This document shows, piece by piece, positions 43,036 to 51,848 of a stretch of 64,000 nt of DNA. The stretch covers positions 248,001 to 312,000 of the forward strand of contig LJHW01000004.1 in NCBI GenBank assembly GCA_001295865.1, given 5' to 3'. Position 1 is the stretch's first letter, and each line of letters opens with the position of its first letter. The stretch comes from a beta proteobacterium AAP65 (GTDB lineage Bacteria > Pseudomonadota > Gammaproteobacteria > Burkholderiales > Burkholderiaceae_C). The notes beneath the pieces were generated by a model. It was given only the letters and a program-made list of their open reading frames with translations, was not told the origin of the DNA and ran no database searches. The position numbers were made by a program, and so were the translations under genes.

Positions 43036-44493
43036 TCAAAGTTCTTCCGCCCAAGCGCCGCCGTCGCGCGCCACCAGCGCGCTGGCCGCCGCCGGGCCCC
43101 AGCTGCCGGCGCTGTAGGGGCGCGGGCCGGTGGGGTCGTCGGCCCAGGCCTTGAGGATGGGCTCCACCCAGCGCCAGGCCTGCTCTTGTTCGTCGCTGCG
43201 CACGAAGAGGTTCAGGCGGCCGGCGATGGCGTCGAGCAGCAGGCGTTCGTAGCCGCCCACCCGTTCGGTGAGGAAGGCTTTGTCGAAATCGAGGTCCAGC
43301 GACACGGGCGAGAGGATCTCGTGCCCGTTGTGCGAAGCGCCCCCGCCCTTGGCCGCCAGCAGGTGCAGCTCCAGCCCATCCTCGGGCTGCAGCTTGATCA
43401 CGAGCTTGTTGGCGCGTCGTGTGCCCGGGAAGATGGGATGCGGCACTTCGCGAAAATTCACGACGATGTGCGCATCGCGCGCCGGCAGGCGCTTGCCGGT
43501 GCGCAGGTAGAAGGGCACGCCGGCCCAGCGCCAGTTCTGCACCTCGGTGCGCAGCGCGACGAAGGTTTCGCAGGCACTGCCGGCAGGTACCTTCTGCTCT
43601 TCGAGGTAGCCGATGGCGGGCTTGCCGTCCACCGTGCCGGCCTTGTACTGGCCACGCACCACGTCGCGCGCCACGCTTTCCGGTGTGAAGGGCTTGAGCG
43701 AGCGCAGCACCTTGAGCTTCTCGTCGCGGATGGCGTCGGCGTCGCTGGTGGAGGGCGGCTCCATCGCGATCATCGTCAGCAGCTGCAGCGCGTGGTTCTG
43801 CACCATGTCGCGCAGCGCGCCGGTGTGGTCGTAGAAGTCACCACGCGTGCCCACGCCGATGCTCTCGGCCATGGTGATCTGGATGTTGGCGATGCTCTCG
43901 CGGCGCCACAGCGGCTCGAAGAGTGCATTGCCGAAGCGCAGCGCCATCAGGTTCTGCACCGCGGGCTTGCCGAGGTAGTGGTCGATGCGCAGCGCCTGCT
44001 CTTCGCGGAAGCTGGCGCGCACCGCGCGGTTGATGGCTTGCGCGCTGGCGAGGTCGTGGCCGAGCGGTTTTTCCAGCACCAGGCGCACGTTCTCGCCGTT
44101 GATGCCGGCCGCACCGAGCTGCTGGCACACGGGCACGAAGAGGTGCGGGCTGGTGGCCAGGAAAACCACCACGGTGTCGGCACCGCGTGCGTCGATCCAC
44201 TGCTTCAGCCCGGCGTAGTGCTCGGGCTGGGCCAGGTCCATGCGGCGGTAGTGCAACAGTTCGGCGAACTGGTTGAACTCGGCCTCGCTGGGCTGCTTGG
44301 CTTCGTCCACCGCGGTGAAACGTTCGCGGATGTAGGCGCGGTACTCGGCGTCGCTGCGCTCGTCACGCGCCACCGCCAGGATGCGGCCACCCGCCGGCAG
44401 CTTGCCGTGCCGCCAGGCCTGGAAGAGCGCCGGCATCAGCTTGCGCCAGGTGAGGTCGCCGGTGCCACCGAAGAGGACGAGGTCGAAGGACAT
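43036..44493 (-). CDS. zwf: glucose-6-phosphate 1-dehydrogenase
   Basis: Oxidises glucose 6-phosphate to 6-phosphogluconolactone with NAD(P), the entry to the Entner-Doudoroff and pentose phosphate routes. The 485 residues include the nucleotide-binding GGTGDLTWRKLMP (9-21), EKPLGHD (141-147), the active-site RIDHYLGK (169-176) and FYLRTGKRLP. ATG 44493. Encoded upstream of hexR in the same operon with a HexR operator in front. Confidence 0.97.
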   Translation of the reverse strand: MSFDLVLFGGTGDLTWRKLMPALFQAWRHGKLPAGGRILAVARDERSDAEYRAYIRERFTAVDEAKQPSEAEFNQFAELLHYRRMDLAQPEHYAGLKQWIDARGADTVVVFLATSPHLFVPVCQQLGAAGINGENVRLVLEKPLGHDLASAQAINRAVRASFREEQALRIDHYLGKPAVQNLMALRFGNALFEPLWRRESIANIQITMAESIGVGTRGDFYDHTGALRDMVQNHALQLLTMIAMEPPSTSDADAIRDEKLKVLRSLKPFTPESVARDVVRGQYKAGTVDGKPAIGYLEEQKVPAGSACETFVALRTEVQNWRWAGVPFYLRTGKRLPARDAHIVVNFREVPHPIFPGTRRANKLVIKLQPEDGLELHLLAAKGGGASHNGHEILSPVSLDLDFDKAFLTERVGGYERLLLDAIAGRLNLFVRSDEQEQAWRWVEPILKAWADDPTGPRPYSAGSWGPAAASALVARDGGAWAEEL

Positions 44494-44526
44494 GCGCGCC
44501 GGCCCCCGGCTGCAGGCCAGGGGACT

Positions 44527-44541
44527 TGTAATTAAGTTACA
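44527..44541. promoter_or_regulatory. HexR operator at the zwf promoter
   Basis: The 15-base near-palindrome TGTAATTAAGTTACA matches the known proteobacterial HexR consensus (TGTARTWWWAYTACA) except for one base. It stands out as AT-rich in this genome. It begins at the predicted +1 of zwf, so bound HexR would block initiation. Confidence 0.88.
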
Positions 44542-44547
44542 GGCTTG

Positions 44548-44576
44548 ATGATGCCGCTGTTTCAGACAGGGGTCAA
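44548..44576 (-). promoter_or_regulatory. sigma70 promoter of zwf-hexR
   Basis: On the minus strand TTGACC (44576-44571), a 17-base spacer and CATCAT (44553-44548) make a good promoter with predicted start near 44541. The -35 overlaps the stop codon of the upstream lyase gene. Confidence 0.6.
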
Positions 44577-45742
44577 CGCGGGGCGGCCCCGACGGTCGCC
44601 GCTGCAGCGGCCAGCGCCTGTTCCAGGTCGGCGATCAGATCGTCGACGTTCTCGATGCCCACCGACAGCCGCAGCAGATCGGCCGGGGCCGGCGTGCCGG
44701 CGCCTTCGACGCTGGCGCGGTGCTCGATCAGGCTCTCGGTGCCGCCGAGCGAGGTGGCGCGTTTCCACAACTGCGTCTGCGCCGCGACGGCGATGGCCGC
44801 GGCTTCACCGTGTTTCGCGCGTATCGACATCATCCCGCCGAAGCCGCCTTTCATCTGCCGTGCCGCGACGGCGTGGCCGGGAAAGTTCGGCAGGCCCGGG
44901 TAGAGCACCTCGGCCACGAGCGGGTGGCCGTTGAAGTGCTCGGCGATGCGCTGCGCCGCGGCGCAGGCCGCGCGCACGCGCAGGTGCAGCGTGCGCAGGC
45001 CGCGCAGCAGCAGCCAGGCTTCGAAACTGCCCAGCGTGCCGCCCACCTGCGCGCGCACCTTGCGCACACGCTGCCAGTGTTCGTTGTCGGCACGGGTGGT
45101 GAGGCAGCCGGCGATGAGATCGCTGTGGCCGTTGAGGTACTTGGTGGCGGAGTGCATCACGAGGTCGGCGCCCAGCGCCAGCGGCTGTGTGAGCAGCGGC
45201 GTGGCCACCGTGCTGTCCACCGCCACCAGCGCGCCGGCCTGGTGCGCCAATGCGGCGGTGGCGGCGATGTCGGTGACGGTCCACAGCGGGTTGGCCGGCG
45301 TCTCGATCCACACCAGCTTGGTCTGCCCCGGGCGCAGCGCGGCCTGCACCGTGGCCGGGTCGCTCATGTCGATCAGCTCGACCTGCAGGCCCCAGCCGGT
45401 GGCAAACGTCATTAGCCAGTTGCGCAGGCTCCAGTACATGACCTGGGGTGCGAGCACGTGGTCGCCGGGCTGCAGGGCCTGGAACACGGCCGTGGCCGCG
45501 GCCATGCCGCTGGCGAAGAGCAACGTCTGGTGGCCGCCTTCCAGCGTGTTGATGACGGCCTCGGCCTGGTCGTAGGCCGGGTTGTCGGCGCGCGCGTAGA
45601 CACGGCCGCTGCGGTACTGGTTGTCCGGGTCGCGCAGGTAGGTGCTGCTGACGTGGATGGGCGGCGTGATGGCGCGCGTGGCTTCGTCGATCCAGCCCAG
45701 GGCCTGGGCGGCGATGCTGTCGGGGTGCAGGTTTTTGCTCAT
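44573..45742 (-). CDS. metC: Cys/Met-metabolism PLP enzyme, cystathionine beta-lyase type
   Basis: A 389-residue fold-type I PLP enzyme of the cystathionine lyase/synthase family. Visible: the phosphate-contact YARADNPAYDQAE, FASGMAAATAVFQ, the PLP-aspartate region VAVDSTVATPL, the PLP lysine K201 in HSATKYLNGHSD and the C-terminal LLRLSVGIENVDDLI. ITPPIHVSSTY and YWSLRNW fit beta-lyase (MetC) members, which release homocysteine from cystathionine, but gamma-lyase or gamma-synthase activity cannot be excluded. ATG 45742 is the conserved start (MSKNLHPDS); the frame upstream is not homologous. Confidence 0.85.
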   Translation of the reverse strand: MSKNLHPDSIAAQALGWIDEATRAITPPIHVSSTYLRDPDNQYRSGRVYARADNPAYDQAEAVINTLEGGHQTLLFASGMAAATAVFQALQPGDHVLAPQVMYWSLRNWLMTFATGWGLQVELIDMSDPATVQAALRPGQTKLVWIETPANPLWTVTDIAATAALAHQAGALVAVDSTVATPLLTQPLALGADLVMHSATKYLNGHSDLIAGCLTTRADNEHWQRVRKVRAQVGGTLGSFEAWLLLRGLRTLHLRVRAACAAAQRIAEHFNGHPLVAEVLYPGLPNFPGHAVAARQMKGGFGGMMSIRAKHGEAAAIAVAAQTQLWKRATSLGGTESLIEHRASVEGAGTPAPADLLRLSVGIENVDDLIADLEQALAAAAATVGAAPR

Positions 45743-45786
45743 GGCCGGCATCGTAGCCGCCCACCCCCGCCACCGCGGGGCGCGGT

Positions 45787-46977
45787 CTATCGCTGGAAGG
45801 CGCCTGGTGTCCAGCTCGTGGCGGGCTGCAGCGCGCGCGTGCCCACGGGCCATTCGAACTCGGCCTGCGGGCGCAGGTCTTGCCCGTTGACCTTGCTGGG
45901 GTCGACGCCGCTGCCGCGCCACATTGCACCGGGCGGCAGCTCGAAACCGTTGGTCCAGATGTCCTGCAGCATGCCGCGTGTGACGTGGCGGTTGCCGGCG
46001 AACTCACCCTTGGCCGCGAGCCAGAACACACCCGGTCCCACGAGCAGGTTGTTGACGGCGTGCACCCGCGTGTCGGGGCCGATGCGGTCGTCGAAGACCC
46101 GCATGAACCAGGCCGGCAGCCAGCCGTAGTGCACGAAGGTGTTGTGGGCCACGTAGAGCTCGTTGCGGTCCCAGGCGCGGCCTTCGTTGCCGTAGCTCAG
46201 CAGCACCGGGTTCTGCCCGTCCACACCCTGGCCGATGACGTTGCCGATGACGGTGGCCAGCCCGCCGGCGGCCAGCTCGATCTCGTAAGACGCGCCGCCG
46301 CGCACGCCGTCGTGGATGAAGTTGTAGGCGATGTAAGCCTCGCGCGCCCGGCTCTTGATCAGGTGGCCCTCGAAGCCTTGCTGGAAGCGGCTGCCCGTGA
46401 TGTGCAGCTTGGCGATGCGGCCCACGTTCAGCAGGTGGTGCAGCCCGCCTTCGACCTTGGGCGCCTGGCCGAAGACACTGTTCTCGATGCGCAGCTCGGC
46501 CTGCGGGTTGTTGGCGGCCAGCAGGCCGTACTCGTTGTCGAAGAGCTGCGTCTTGCGCAGCGTGAGCTTGCCGCCGTCGAGCAGCACGCCGGCGCCGGTG
46601 CCGTCACGCGCACGTGCGCCGCGAAACTCGATGCCTTCGATCAGCACTTCGCCGCCGCGCACCGTCCACAAGGCCTTGGCGTCGCCCGGCTCGCCACCGC
46701 CTTGCACCACCACCTTGCCCATGCCGCGCAGCGTGAGGCGGCGCTGCTCGAGCACCAGCGTGCCCTTGTACTCGCCGGGCATGAGCTCGACGGTGTCGCC
46801 ATCGGCGGCGCGGGCCACGGCATCGGCCAGTGCGCTGGAGCCGCCCTCGGGGGTCACCACCCAATCCGCGGCCTGGGCGGCCAGGCCCAGCACCAGGCCG
46901 AGCAGGCCCAGCACGGCACCGCGTGCCCGCCCCCACCCCCAGCCGCCCGACCACTCCGTTGCGCCCGCCGCCCTCAT
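45787..46977 (-). CDS. secreted right-handed parallel beta-helix protein
   Basis: A 396-residue exported protein: signal peptide with hydrophobic core VLGLLGLVLGLAAQA, then ADWVVTPEGGSSALADAVARAADGDTVELMPGEY, the usual opening of pectate-lyase-like beta-helix proteins. The coils continue through repeated short strands and Asn-rich turns (AELRIENSVFGQ, LHITGSRFQQG, AYIAYNFIHDG, ELYVAHNTFVHYG, HAVNNLLVGPG). No catalytic residues of pectate lyases can be assigned. ATG 46977 follows GGCGGCGAG. It lies downstream of gspB on the same strand with a 98-base gap, so it might be a substrate of a secretion system, but this is only inference. Confidence 0.85.
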   Translation of the reverse strand: MRAAGATEWSGGWGWGRARGAVLGLLGLVLGLAAQAADWVVTPEGGSSALADAVARAADGDTVELMPGEYKGTLVLEQRRLTLRGMGKVVVQGGGEPGDAKALWTVRGGEVLIEGIEFRGARARDGTGAGVLLDGGKLTLRKTQLFDNEYGLLAANNPQAELRIENSVFGQAPKVEGGLHHLLNVGRIAKLHITGSRFQQGFEGHLIKSRAREAYIAYNFIHDGVRGGASYEIELAAGGLATVIGNVIGQGVDGQNPVLLSYGNEGRAWDRNELYVAHNTFVHYGWLPAWFMRVFDDRIGPDTRVHAVNNLLVGPGVFWLAAKGEFAGNRHVTRGMLQDIWTNGFELPPGAMWRGSGVDPSKVNGQDLRPQAEFEWPVGTRALQPATSWTPGAFQR

Positions 46978-47075
46978 CTCGCCGCCTGTTTCATTTCTGA
47001 TCGGCGCGGAGTATGGCCCGGGCTCGGGCACGCACCCGCAGTGCTTCCCCCGAAGCACGGGGATGCCACCCAGCC

Positions 47076-47693
47076 TCAGAGCGCCAGTTCGATGCGCAGT
47101 TCTCGCCAGCGCAATTGCACCGACTTCGGGCCGATGTTTTCCACCACCACCCCCGGCGCGGCGGTTTCGCCCTCGCGCACCACCTGGCCGTTGACGATGA
47201 CGAAGCGGCTGAGTGCGCTGTCCGACCACACCGAGCCGCCCAGCGACATCGAGGGCAGCTCGCGCCGCTGCTCGGCCGTCAGCTCCGACAAACGCAGCGC
47301 ACGCGGCAGGCCCGGTGCGCTCGGGGCCCTCGGTGCGGCCACGGCGGGCGCTGCCGGCTTGTCGACCACCGCCGGCGCGGCGGTGACGGGCGGCGCCGGC
47401 GGGGCCGACACCACCAGCGGCAATGGCGCCACCTCGGCGGGCGGCGGTGCCACCGCGACGGCGGCTGCCGGCACCACCGCCGGCGCGGGCCCCGCACTGC
47501 CGCGCCAGGCCCACAGCGCCAGCAACAGCGCCGCCAAAGCCAGGGCGCCCAGCGGCAGCACCCAGCGCCAGGGCGGGCCGTCTTGCGCCGGCGGCAGGGC
47601 GGCCGTGGCACCGGGTTGTGCGTTCAGGCCGGGCACCTGGCCGCGTTCACGTTCGGCCTGCGAGCGGCGCAGGGCTTCGAGGATGTAGGACAT
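47076..47693 (-). CDS. gspB: general secretion pathway protein B (GspB/ExeB-like)
   Basis: A 205-residue bitopic inner-membrane protein with the hallmark N-terminus MSYILEALRRSQAERERGQVP, one membrane helix (about 46-64), a long Pro/Ala/Val-rich periplasmic linker and the C-terminal GspB domain (LSRFVIVNGQVVREGE...VQLRWRELRIELAL). GspB/ExeB works with GspA/ExeA to help the type II secretin pass the peptidoglycan. It is encoded 9 bases after gspA. Confidence 0.9.
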   Translation of the reverse strand: MSYILEALRRSQAERERGQVPGLNAQPGATAALPPAQDGPPWRWVLPLGALALAALLLALWAWRGSAGPAPAVVPAAAVAVAPPPAEVAPLPLVVSAPPAPPVTAAPAVVDKPAAPAVAAPRAPSAPGLPRALRLSELTAEQRRELPSMSLGGSVWSDSALSRFVIVNGQVVREGETAAPGVVVENIGPKSVQLRWRELRIELAL

Positions 47694-47702
47694 CGCGGGG
47701 CT

Positions 47703-49307
47703 TCAGCTCTCGCCCGCGAGGCGGGCTTCTTGAACACCGGTGAGGCGGTTCAGGCGCATCACCGTCACCGGGCCGGCGCGGCCGTCGGGCGGCAGGCCCT
47801 GGGCGCGCTGGAACTGGCGCACACGTTCTGGCAACGGCGGCCCGGCCGCGATGCCAGCTTGTGCCAGGCCTTGCGCCAGCCAGGCCCGGGCAGCGGGGTC
47901 GGTGCCGCCGTCGGGGCTGTCAGCCCAACCCGGCGGCAGGCGCCACAAGGTCGAGAAGTCGCCCGACCACAAGCCGGCCAGCGTGGCCAGCGGCAAGTTC
48001 AGCGTCTGCCCGCCGGCCTGCAGCGTGGCCTGTGTGTCGCTCAGGCCCAGCAGCAGCGCGGTGCTGCTGCCGCCTTCGGGCCGGCGCAGCGTGATCCAGC
48101 CCGGCCGCCCCAGCTGCCGCACCACGGCCAGGCCCCCTGCGGCGCTGCGGAAGCAGGCCAGCCGCGCCTGCGCGGCCGCGGCACAGGGTTCACCTTCGCC
48201 AATGGCGACGTTCCAGCGCAGCGCCAGTTCGCGCCAGGCCGTGGCCGGCGGCACGGGGCTGGCGGGCCAGAAGCTGGCCAGGTCGGCAGCCCCCGGTGAC
48301 GGCGCCAGAGCAGCCGCAGCCGCGGCGGATGCGGCCGGGCCGGGTTGCGAGGCCGCAGCCGGCGCCCCCGTCACCGCTGCCACCACGGGCGAGGGCACGG
48401 CCGGCGTGCGCAGCAGCCAGGCCAGCAGCACGATCAACACCACCGCCCCGCCACCCGCCAGGGCCGGCAGCTGCCAGCGTGCAGGCAGGGCCGGTGCGCG
48501 GCCGAACACTTCACGCGCCGCCTGCTGCACGGTGCGGCGCTCGGCCCGCGGCTGGCCTTGTGCGTAGGCGCCGAGCAGCGCGCGGTCGGCCAGCAGGTTG
48601 ATGCGCCGCGGCACACCCCCGCTCAGCGCGTGGATGCGCGCCAGCGCCGCCGCGCTGAACGGCAGCGGCGCACTCGGGCCGGCCACCGAAAGCCGGTGCT
48701 GGATGTACTGCTGCGTTTCGGCCAGGCTCAGCGGGCCGAGGTGGTAACGCGCCACGATGCGCTGCGCGAGTTGTTCCAGATCGGGCCGCGCCACCATCTC
48801 GCGCAGCTCGGGCTGGCCGATGAGGATGATCTGCAGCAGCTTGCGCTCGGCCGTTTCCAGGTTGGTCAGCAGGCGCAGTTGTTCCAGCACCTCGGCACTC
48901 AGGCTCTGCGCTTCGTCGATGACCAGCACCGCCTGCTCGCCCTTCGCGTGGCCTTCGAGCAGGAAGGTGTTCAGCGCGTCGACGTGCGCCTTGACGCTGT
49001 CGGCCTGTGCCGGCAGCGGGATGCCGAACTCGCCGCACACCGTCTGCAGCAGCTCGGCCACGCTGAGCTTGGGGTTGAAGATGTAGGCCACGCGGCAGTG
49101 CGCGGGCACCTGCTCCAGGAAGCAGCGGCACACGGTCGTCTTGCCCGCGCCCACCTCGCCCGTGAGCAGCACGAAGCCGCCGCCCCCGCCCAGGCCATAG
49201 AGCAGGTGCGCCAGCGCCTCGCGGTGCTGTTCGCTCATGAACAGGAAACGCGGGTCGGGCGCGATCGAGAAAGGCTCTTTGCTGAGGCCGAAGAACGACG
49301 CGTACAT
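47703..49307 (-). CDS. gspA: ATPase with peptidoglycan-binding domain (GspA/ExeA-like)
   Basis: A 534-residue protein. The N-terminal AAA ATPase begins MYASFFGLSKEPFSIAPDPRFLF (typical ExeA), with Walker A GEVGAGKTT (50-58), Walker B VLVIDEAQ (about 126-133) and sensor-region GVPRRINLL. A membrane helix lies near 285-304, then a Pro/Ala linker and a C-terminal domain ending in a PG_binding_1-like segment (VRQFQRAQGLPPDGRAGPVTVMRLN). ExeA multimerises on peptidoglycan to help assemble the secretin. No other gsp genes are in the window, so it may act on a remote type II system or on PilQ. Confidence 0.92.
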   Translation of the reverse strand: MYASFFGLSKEPFSIAPDPRFLFMSEQHREALAHLLYGLGGGGGFVLLTGEVGAGKTTVCRCFLEQVPAHCRVAYIFNPKLSVAELLQTVCGEFGIPLPAQADSVKAHVDALNTFLLEGHAKGEQAVLVIDEAQSLSAEVLEQLRLLTNLETAERKLLQIILIGQPELREMVARPDLEQLAQRIVARYHLGPLSLAETQQYIQHRLSVAGPSAPLPFSAAALARIHALSGGVPRRINLLADRALLGAYAQGQPRAERRTVQQAAREVFGRAPALPARWQLPALAGGGAVVLIVLLAWLLRTPAVPSPVVAAVTGAPAAASQPGPAASAAAAAALAPSPGAADLASFWPASPVPPATAWRELALRWNVAIGEGEPCAAAAQARLACFRSAAGGLAVVRQLGRPGWITLRRPEGGSSTALLLGLSDTQATLQAGGQTLNLPLATLAGLWSGDFSTLWRLPPGWADSPDGGTDPAARAWLAQGLAQAGIAAGPPLPERVRQFQRAQGLPPDGRAGPVTVMRLNRLTGVQEARLAGES

Positions 49308-49367
49308 GGGGCGCGAGGATAGCGGCCGGGGCGGGCGGCCCGGTTCAGGGTGCAGGACGCCGCCGGA

Positions 49368-50210
49368 TCAGGTCTTCCAGATGCGCGGTGGCACCGCGGC
49401 CAGCCCCCAGGCCTGCTGCCGCCAGGCGGCGCGCACGGCCGTGAAGAGCTGCATCACGGGCTCCACCCGCGCGGCCAGCACGCGCAGCACCACCACGCCG
49501 GCCTGCGGCGCCGTGACGCCCGCGGTGGCGGCCAGCGGGTGGCCCGGCAGCAGCTCGCGCGCGGCTTCCACCAGCGCCGTGCGGCGCGCAGGCGCCAACG
49601 GTGCACCGGCTGCGAACCACAGCGTGGCCGCCACCGTGTGCCCGCCCCAGCCGACCGGGCCCTGCAGCAGGGTGCCGTCGTCGGCGGCGATGCGGCCACC
49701 TTCGATCCACTGGCCCGGCAGTTCCAGCTGCTGGCTGAACACGCCCCGCTCGAAGGGCTGGCCGGCCGCGGCCAGGCCCAGGGCCAGCACGTCCCAGCCC
49801 AGCATCTCGGCGCCGGGTGCGAGCTCGGCCGTCACGCGGTTGCTGGCCTGGCAGCCGCTGTAGGCGATGGTCTCCATCGGCAGCCATTCCAGACGTGCAC
49901 CCTCGGCCAGCTGCAGCTGCGTGTGCTGCAGCGCTTGCGCGCCTTCGCTGCGGTAGAAGCGCGTGGCGCCGGGGGTCGTCAGCAGTGCATGGCTGCCGCT
50001 CCCGGCCTGCACCTGCACGTGCAGCTCGTCGCCGCCCACCACGCCGCCGGGCGGGTGCACCAGCACGTGGTGGCACACGCCCTCGCCCTCGGGGTAGAGC
50101 GGCTGCAGCACACGCAGCGGGCCGCTGTGGGCGTCGAAGGCCACGGTGCGTTCACCGCGGCGGTGGTAGCGCAGGCGCAGTTCACCGCGCCAGCCGGAAG
50201 CTGAAGTCAT
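49368..50210 (-). CDS. ureD: urease accessory protein UreD
   Basis: A 280-residue UreD/UreH protein, the scaffold that binds apo-urease and recruits UreF and UreG for nickel insertion. Family motifs: GWRGELRLRYHRRGERT, VHPPGGVVGGDELHVQV, HALLTTPGATRFYRS, RLEWLPMETIAYSGC and RPPRI-like VPPRIWKT at the end. Full length with no frameshift. Unusually, no ureA, ureB, ureC or other accessory gene lies on either side: upstream (52-base gap) is an ABC transporter permease on the same strand, and downstream is gspA. Confidence 0.93.
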   Translation of the reverse strand: MTSASGWRGELRLRYHRRGERTVAFDAHSGPLRVLQPLYPEGEGVCHHVLVHPPGGVVGGDELHVQVQAGSGSHALLTTPGATRFYRSEGAQALQHTQLQLAEGARLEWLPMETIAYSGCQASNRVTAELAPGAEMLGWDVLALGLAAAGQPFERGVFSQQLELPGQWIEGGRIAADDGTLLQGPVGWGGHTVAATLWFAAGAPLAPARRTALVEAARELLPGHPLAATAGVTAPQAGVVVLRVLAARVEPVMQLFTAVRAAWRQQAWGLAAVPPRIWKT

Positions 50211-50262
50211 GCGCCGATGATGCCGCGGCTGCGCTGCGTCTCCGTCGGCCTCTTCTTCGGCC

Positions 50263-51033
50263 TCACTCGCCCTGGCTGCCGCGGTGCGCCCAGCCGGTGG
50301 TGCGCTTCTCCACCCAGCTGAAGAGCTCGTACATGGCCATGGCCATCGCGCCGATGGTCACCAGCCCCGCAAAGGCCAGCGGCATGCGCTGCTGGCTGCC
50401 GGCGGTCTGCATCAGGTAGCCGATGCCCGAATCACCCGCCGTCATCTCGGCCAGCACCGTGCCCACGAAGGCCAGCGTGATGGCGATCTTGAGCGAGCCG
50501 TAGAAATAGGGCATCGAGCGCGGCAGGCCCACCTTCACCAGCACGTCCCAGCGTTTGGCGCCCAGCACCCGCAGCACGTCTTCCAGCTCGGGCTCCAGCG
50601 TGGCCAGGCCGGTGGCGATGTTCACCGTGATGGGGAAGAAGCTGATGAGGAAGGCCGTGAGGATGCCGGGCCCCAGCCCGATGCCGAACCACACCACGAG
50701 GATGGGCACCACCGCGGCCTTGGGCACGGCGTTGAAGGCCACCATCAGCGGGTAGATGGCCGTGTAGGCCAGCCGGCTGCTGCCGATCAGAAAGCCCAGC
50801 AGCACACCCACCACGATGGCGATGGCAAAACCCAGCATCGTCACCCAGAAGGTCTTCCACGCGGCTTCCATCAGCGGGCCGGTGAACTCGACGAACTGCT
50901 GCGCGATCTGCACCGGGCTCGGGAAGATGTACTCGGGCACGCTGAAGCCCATCACCACCAGCTGCCACAGCAGCAGGCAGGCGGCCAGCAGGATCAGCGG
51001 CGACCAGCGTTCCGTGCGCTTGGAGATCTTCAT
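50263..51033 (-). CDS. ABC transporter permease, NitT/TauT (SsuC/TauC) family
   Basis: A 256-residue permease with about six membrane segments and the coupling motif around ATLEPELEDVLRVLGAKRWDVLVKVGLPRSMPYFYGSLKIA. It pairs with the ATPase upstream (4-base overlap) and the NMT1/THI5-like binding protein. The family carries nitrate, taurine, sulfonates, pyrimidine precursors and other N- or S-compounds. Here the ureide genes nearby suggest a nitrogen source. ATG 51033. Confidence 0.92.
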   Translation of the reverse strand: MKISKRTERWSPLILLAACLLLWQLVVMGFSVPEYIFPSPVQIAQQFVEFTGPLMEAAWKTFWVTMLGFAIAIVVGVLLGFLIGSSRLAYTAIYPLMVAFNAVPKAAVVPILVVWFGIGLGPGILTAFLISFFPITVNIATGLATLEPELEDVLRVLGAKRWDVLVKVGLPRSMPYFYGSLKIAITLAFVGTVLAEMTAGDSGIGYLMQTAGSQQRMPLAFAGLVTIGAMAMAMYELFSWVEKRTTGWAHRGSQGE

Positions 51034-51842
51034 TGCGGCACCGCCACGCCCGTTTTGCGCATCGCACCGATGTGCCCGCGCAGCTCGTGCACGATGTCGG
51101 TGAACTGCGGCGTGTAGGTCACTTCCAGATCACGCGGGCGCGGCAGCTCGATGTCGCGCTTGACGACGAATCGGCCCGGGCTGCGGCTCATGCAGTACAC
51201 CGTGTCGGCCAGGAACACGCTCTCGCGCAGGTCGTGCGTGACGAGGATGACGTTGAACTTCTGCGCCGCGTGCAGGTCGCGCAAAGCGCACCACAGCTCT
51301 TCGCGCGTGAAGGCGTCGAGTGCGCCGAAAGGCTCGTCCAGCAGCAACATCTTGGGCTCGTGCACCAGCGCCCGGCAGATGCTGGCGCGCTGCTGCATGC
51401 CACCCGAGAGCTGCCAGGGGAACTTGTCTTCGTAGCCGCCCAGGCCCACGCTCTTGAGCAGTTCGCGCGCCTTGGCCTCGAACTCCTTCTTTTTTGCCTT
51501 GTACTGGCTGCGGTAGGGCTCCACGATCTCCAGCGGCAGCATCACGTTCTGCACCGTGGTGCGCCAGGGCAGCAGGCTCGGCGCCTGGAAAGCCATGCCG
51601 GTGATCTTGAGCGGGCCGGTCACTTCCTTGCCGTCGATGATGACGGTGCCGCGGCTGGGCCGGCGCAGGCCCGTGGCCAGCTTCATGAAGGTGCTCTTGC
51701 CGCAGCCGCTCGGCCCCACGATGGCGATGAACTCGCCCTCGTTGACCTTCAGCGTGATGTCCTCGACGGCGAACTGCTCCTTCGCGAGCAGCTCGTCGTT
51801 GTAGGCCAGCCAGACCTTGTCGAACTCGACGAACGAAGCCAT
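51030..51842 (-). CDS. ABC transporter ATP-binding protein, NitT/TauT family
   Basis: A 270-residue ATPase with Walker A GPSGCGKST (43-51), the Q-loop segment FQAPSLLPWRTTVQNVMLPLE, signature LSGGMQQRASICRAL, Walker B MLLLDEPFGALD and switch VTHDLRESVFLAD, all typical of SsuB/TauB-like proteins. It starts 6 bases after the binding-protein stop and overlaps the permease start. Confidence 0.94.
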   Translation of the reverse strand: MASFVEFDKVWLAYNDELLAKEQFAVEDITLKVNEGEFIAIVGPSGCGKSTFMKLATGLRRPSRGTVIIDGKEVTGPLKITGMAFQAPSLLPWRTTVQNVMLPLEIVEPYRSQYKAKKKEFEAKARELLKSVGLGGYEDKFPWQLSGGMQQRASICRALVHEPKMLLLDEPFGALDAFTREELWCALRDLHAAQKFNVILVTHDLRESVFLADTVYCMSRSPGRFVVKRDIELPRPRDLEVTYTPQFTDIVHELRGHIGAMRKTGVAVPQ

Positions 51843-51848
51843 GCCGGG

